A DNA stretch of 64,000 bases from Muriicola sp. Z0-33 (GTDB lineage: Bacteria > Bacteroidota > Bacteroidia > Flavobacteriales > Flavobacteriaceae), in contig NZ_JAFMPW010000003.1 in assembly GCF_026126425.1 (NCBI RefSeq), positions 248,001 through 312,000 of the forward strand. The letters are read 5' to 3'. The translations under genes and the position numbers were made by a program. A model generated the notes under the pieces. The model saw only the letters and a program-made list of their open reading frames with translations, was not told the origin of the DNA and did not search any database. Below are positions 62,749-64,000 of the stretch, in pieces (positions within the stretch are counted from its first letter, which is position 1; every line of letters begins with the position of its first letter).

Positions 62749-63747
62749 TTAAAGCTGTGAAAAGGCCAACTCCCGATTGTACTTATTCCGATAAGCTTTT
62801 GGAGATAGTCCGCAATATTTTCTAAAAGTGGTTCTAAACGCTTTTTCGTCAATATAGCCCACACCGTACATTACCTCCAGAATGGTGTCCGTAGAGGATT
62901 CCAGTTTCTTTTTTGCAGCTTCAATTTTAACCCGTTGAATATATTCCAAAGGCGTATTTGCAGTGGCCTTTTTAAACCTTCTTAAAAAACTACGCCCGTT
63001 CATGTTTACCTTTTCAGCAATTTTTGAAATGCTGAGCTTTTGCTGATAATTATTCTCTATATAATGTTGCGCTTTTTTAATGCTTTCGTCAGTATGTCCC
63101 TTTTGTCCGCTAAAGATGATGAACTCGCTCTGACTCACTCTGTCAAATTCTATTTCAGATAACTTTGAACACCAAATTGCAACTTCCCTTCCAAAATAAC
63201 GCTCAATTAAATAAAGTGTAAAATTCAGGATAGAGTATGCCCCACCACTGGAGTAAATACCATTGTCCTCACAGATGATTTTTTCGGGCATCAGGTGCAC
63301 GGCAGGATATCTTCTTTGGAATTGTTCATGGGCCGTCCAGTGTGTCGCACACGACTTCCCATTTAAGAGTCCTGTTTCTGCCAGAAGGAAAGCCCCTTTG
63401 CACAAACTGGCAATTTCCGCATCATTTTCTATTCTTTGTTTCCTGATCCATGGTACAAATTCCCTGTTATTAAATAGCTCCTTTTCCATGTCGCCACTTA
63501 ATGGTGATACTATAATCAAATCGGTATTTAGTACCTCATGAATAGTGGCAGTGGGCTGAACACTGAATAGCCCCTGGTATACTACCGGCTCTTCAGATAA
63601 TCCGACAAGGTCTACTTGAAATGCAACTGTTTTCAGCTTATTCAGCCTTTTGTAATACGTATTGGCCATTTTTAATAAATTGTAGGGAGCGATTATAGTA
63701 TCTACTATACTGCTACCCGCTGGGACTAATACACTAATATGTTTCAT
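62749..63747 (-). CDS. GlxA-type transcription regulator (DJ-1/PfpI plus AraC domain)
   Basis: The 332-residue regulator starts at ATG 63747 (MKHISVLVPAGSSIVD). The N-terminal DJ-1/PfpI-like domain (about 1-190) has the nucleophile-elbow cysteine C116 in SLCKGAFLLAETGLL. The AraC domain (about 225-325) has two helix-turn-helices: ISKIAEKVNMNGRSFLRRFK and MYGVGYIDEKAFRTTFRKY. It is divergent from the ABM-like gene, and the two promoters lie within a 138-base gap, so it probably controls that gene. The inducer is unknown. Confidence 0.92.
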   Translation of the reverse strand: MKHISVLVPAGSSIVDTIIAPYNLLKMANTYYKRLNKLKTVAFQVDLVGLSEEPVVYQGLFSVQPTATIHEVLNTDLIIVSPLSGDMEKELFNNREFVPWIRKQRIENDAEIASLCKGAFLLAETGLLNGKSCATHWTAHEQFQRRYPAVHLMPEKIICEDNGIYSSGGAYSILNFTLYLIERYFGREVAIWCSKLSEIEFDRVSQSEFIIFSGQKGHTDESIKKAQHYIENNYQQKLSISKIAEKVNMNGRSFLRRFKKATANTPLEYIQRVKIEAAKKKLESSTDTILEVMYGVGYIDEKAFRTTFRKYCGLSPKAYRNKYNRELAFSQL

Positions 63748-63765
63748 GAGATACCGAATTTTACA

Positions 63766-63796
63766 CAAAAATATAAAATCAAATTGTCGTAAACAA
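63766..63796 (-). promoter_or_regulatory. Promoter of the GlxA-like regulator
   Basis: On the minus strand TTG (63796-63794), 20 bases and TATTTTTG (63773-63766) fit the -33/-7 pattern, 19 bases before ATG 63747. Confidence 0.55.
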
Positions 63797-63844
63797 CCCT
63801 TTAATATGTCGTATTAGACACCTTATTATAGGCTGATAATGACA

Positions 63845-63852
63845 TACATTTG
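63845..63852 (+). promoter_or_regulatory. -7 element of the ABM-like gene
   Basis: TACATTTG matches TAnnTTTG and lies 33 bases before ATG 63886. The -33 part is weak (a TTAT at 63823). A weak promoter of this kind would fit activation by the divergent AraC-type regulator. Confidence 0.55.
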
Positions 63853-63885
63853 TAGTATACAAATCATTATTAAAACAAATACAAA

Positions 63886-64000
63886 ATGGAAAATCAGGAA
63901 ATCACAGTAGTTTACAAATGGACAGCCAAGGCTGGAAAAGGGGAAGAACTCCGATCAATTTATCAGGATGTAGAAAAGCAAATGAAGGATACAGAACCGG
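63886..64000 (+). CDS. Antibiotic-biosynthesis-monooxygenase-like (ABM) protein, 5' part
   Basis: Only the first 38 residues are in the window (MENQEITVVYKWTAKAGKG, then EELRSIYQDVEKQ). They fit the ABM fold's opening strand and helix: a beta strand, then a basic loop with KAGKGEE, then a helix. ABM proteins are small monooxygenases or quinol-handling enzymes. The gene is cut by the window end. It shares its upstream region with the GlxA-like regulator. Confidence 0.6.
   Translation, partial: MENQEITVVYKWTAKAGKGEELRSIYQDVEKQMKDTEP

Noticed and set aside
1-64000. tRNA, rRNA, CRISPR array, prophage or insertion sequence
   Set aside because: None was seen when reading the intergenic regions on both strands; no repeat-spacer pattern or transposase was found.

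Overview
The window looks like chromosome of a Bacteroidota bacterium, most likely a flavobacterium (family Flavobacteriaceae). The reasons are four proteins with the type B C-terminal sorting domain of the type IX secretion system (T9SS), repeated TAnnTTTG -7 promoter elements, AT-rich intergenic DNA, several Bacteroidota-restricted families (DUF5606, DUF5916, DUF1080 lipoproteins), and Bacteroidota-type versions of housekeeping genes (dapD, lysA, sucC, ruvX, def, uvrB, ctaA). I saw no rRNA, tRNA, CRISPR array, transposase or phage gene. The DNA reads as a stable chromosomal segment with some accessory islands.

Layout. 1-5.2 kb: the end of a molybdenum-hydroxylase operon (2Fe-2S and molybdopterin subunits), a DUF1080 lipoprotein, a double-thioredoxin lipoprotein and an abasic-site (SRAP) protein. 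5.2-17 kb: a DUF5916 outer-membrane protein, a phytanoyl-CoA-dioxygenase-like protein, a serine hydrolase, an AhpD-like protein, then three exported glycan or ester hydrolases (alpha/beta hydrolase, SGNH, GH20 hexosaminidase) and a large exported PD40-amidohydrolase. 17-20 kb: housekeeping genes (DUF5606, def, ruvX, dapD). 19.5-24.5 kb: a cell-surface polymer island with LicD-like, TagD-like and LicC-like proteins, a glycerophosphotransferase fused to a GT2 domain, and a second GT2. 24.6-32.5 kb: tsaC/sua5-type gene, CCA transferase, ctaA, a nucleoid-associated protein, an unrecognised protein that I read as a divergent protein kinase, and an ABC exporter. 32.7-40.1 kb: four secreted T9SS proteins, three of them tandem paralogs. 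40-49.7 kb: uvrB, a 642-bp gap, hsp20, TerB-like, DUF1456, two paralogous small exported proteins, sucC, a Lon-substrate-binding-domain protein, lysA and a secreted thioredoxin. 49.7-54.8 kb: a secreted Gfo/Idh oxidoreductase, the molybdate-uptake operon modA-mop-modB-modC and a second DUF1080 lipoprotein. 54.9-58.9 kb: a quinone-reductase/pirin/DHFR-like run next to an arsC-aquaglyceroporin pair. 59-64 kb: exported proteins of unknown role, a TPR lipoprotein, SIMPL and CPBP proteins, and a GlxA-like regulator divergent from a monooxygenase-like gene cut by the window end.

The most interesting points. (1) Four intergenic sites share GTAACA-N15-CGTC with exactly the same spacing, unlike the usual Bacteroidota promoter. 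They resemble an extracytoplasmic-function (ECF) sigma-factor promoter and would join the ABC exporter, the two small exported paralogs and the TPR lipoprotein into one regulon. (2) The protein at 29506-30591 carries what look like the main sequence landmarks of a protein-kinase fold (lysine strand, hinge, D-x4-N loop, DFD). (3) The surface island has teichoic-acid-like chemistry in a Gram-negative setting. (4) arsC overlaps an aquaglyceroporin gene, with no arsR or arsenite pump in view. All function calls come from reading motifs by eye; nothing was searched against databases.
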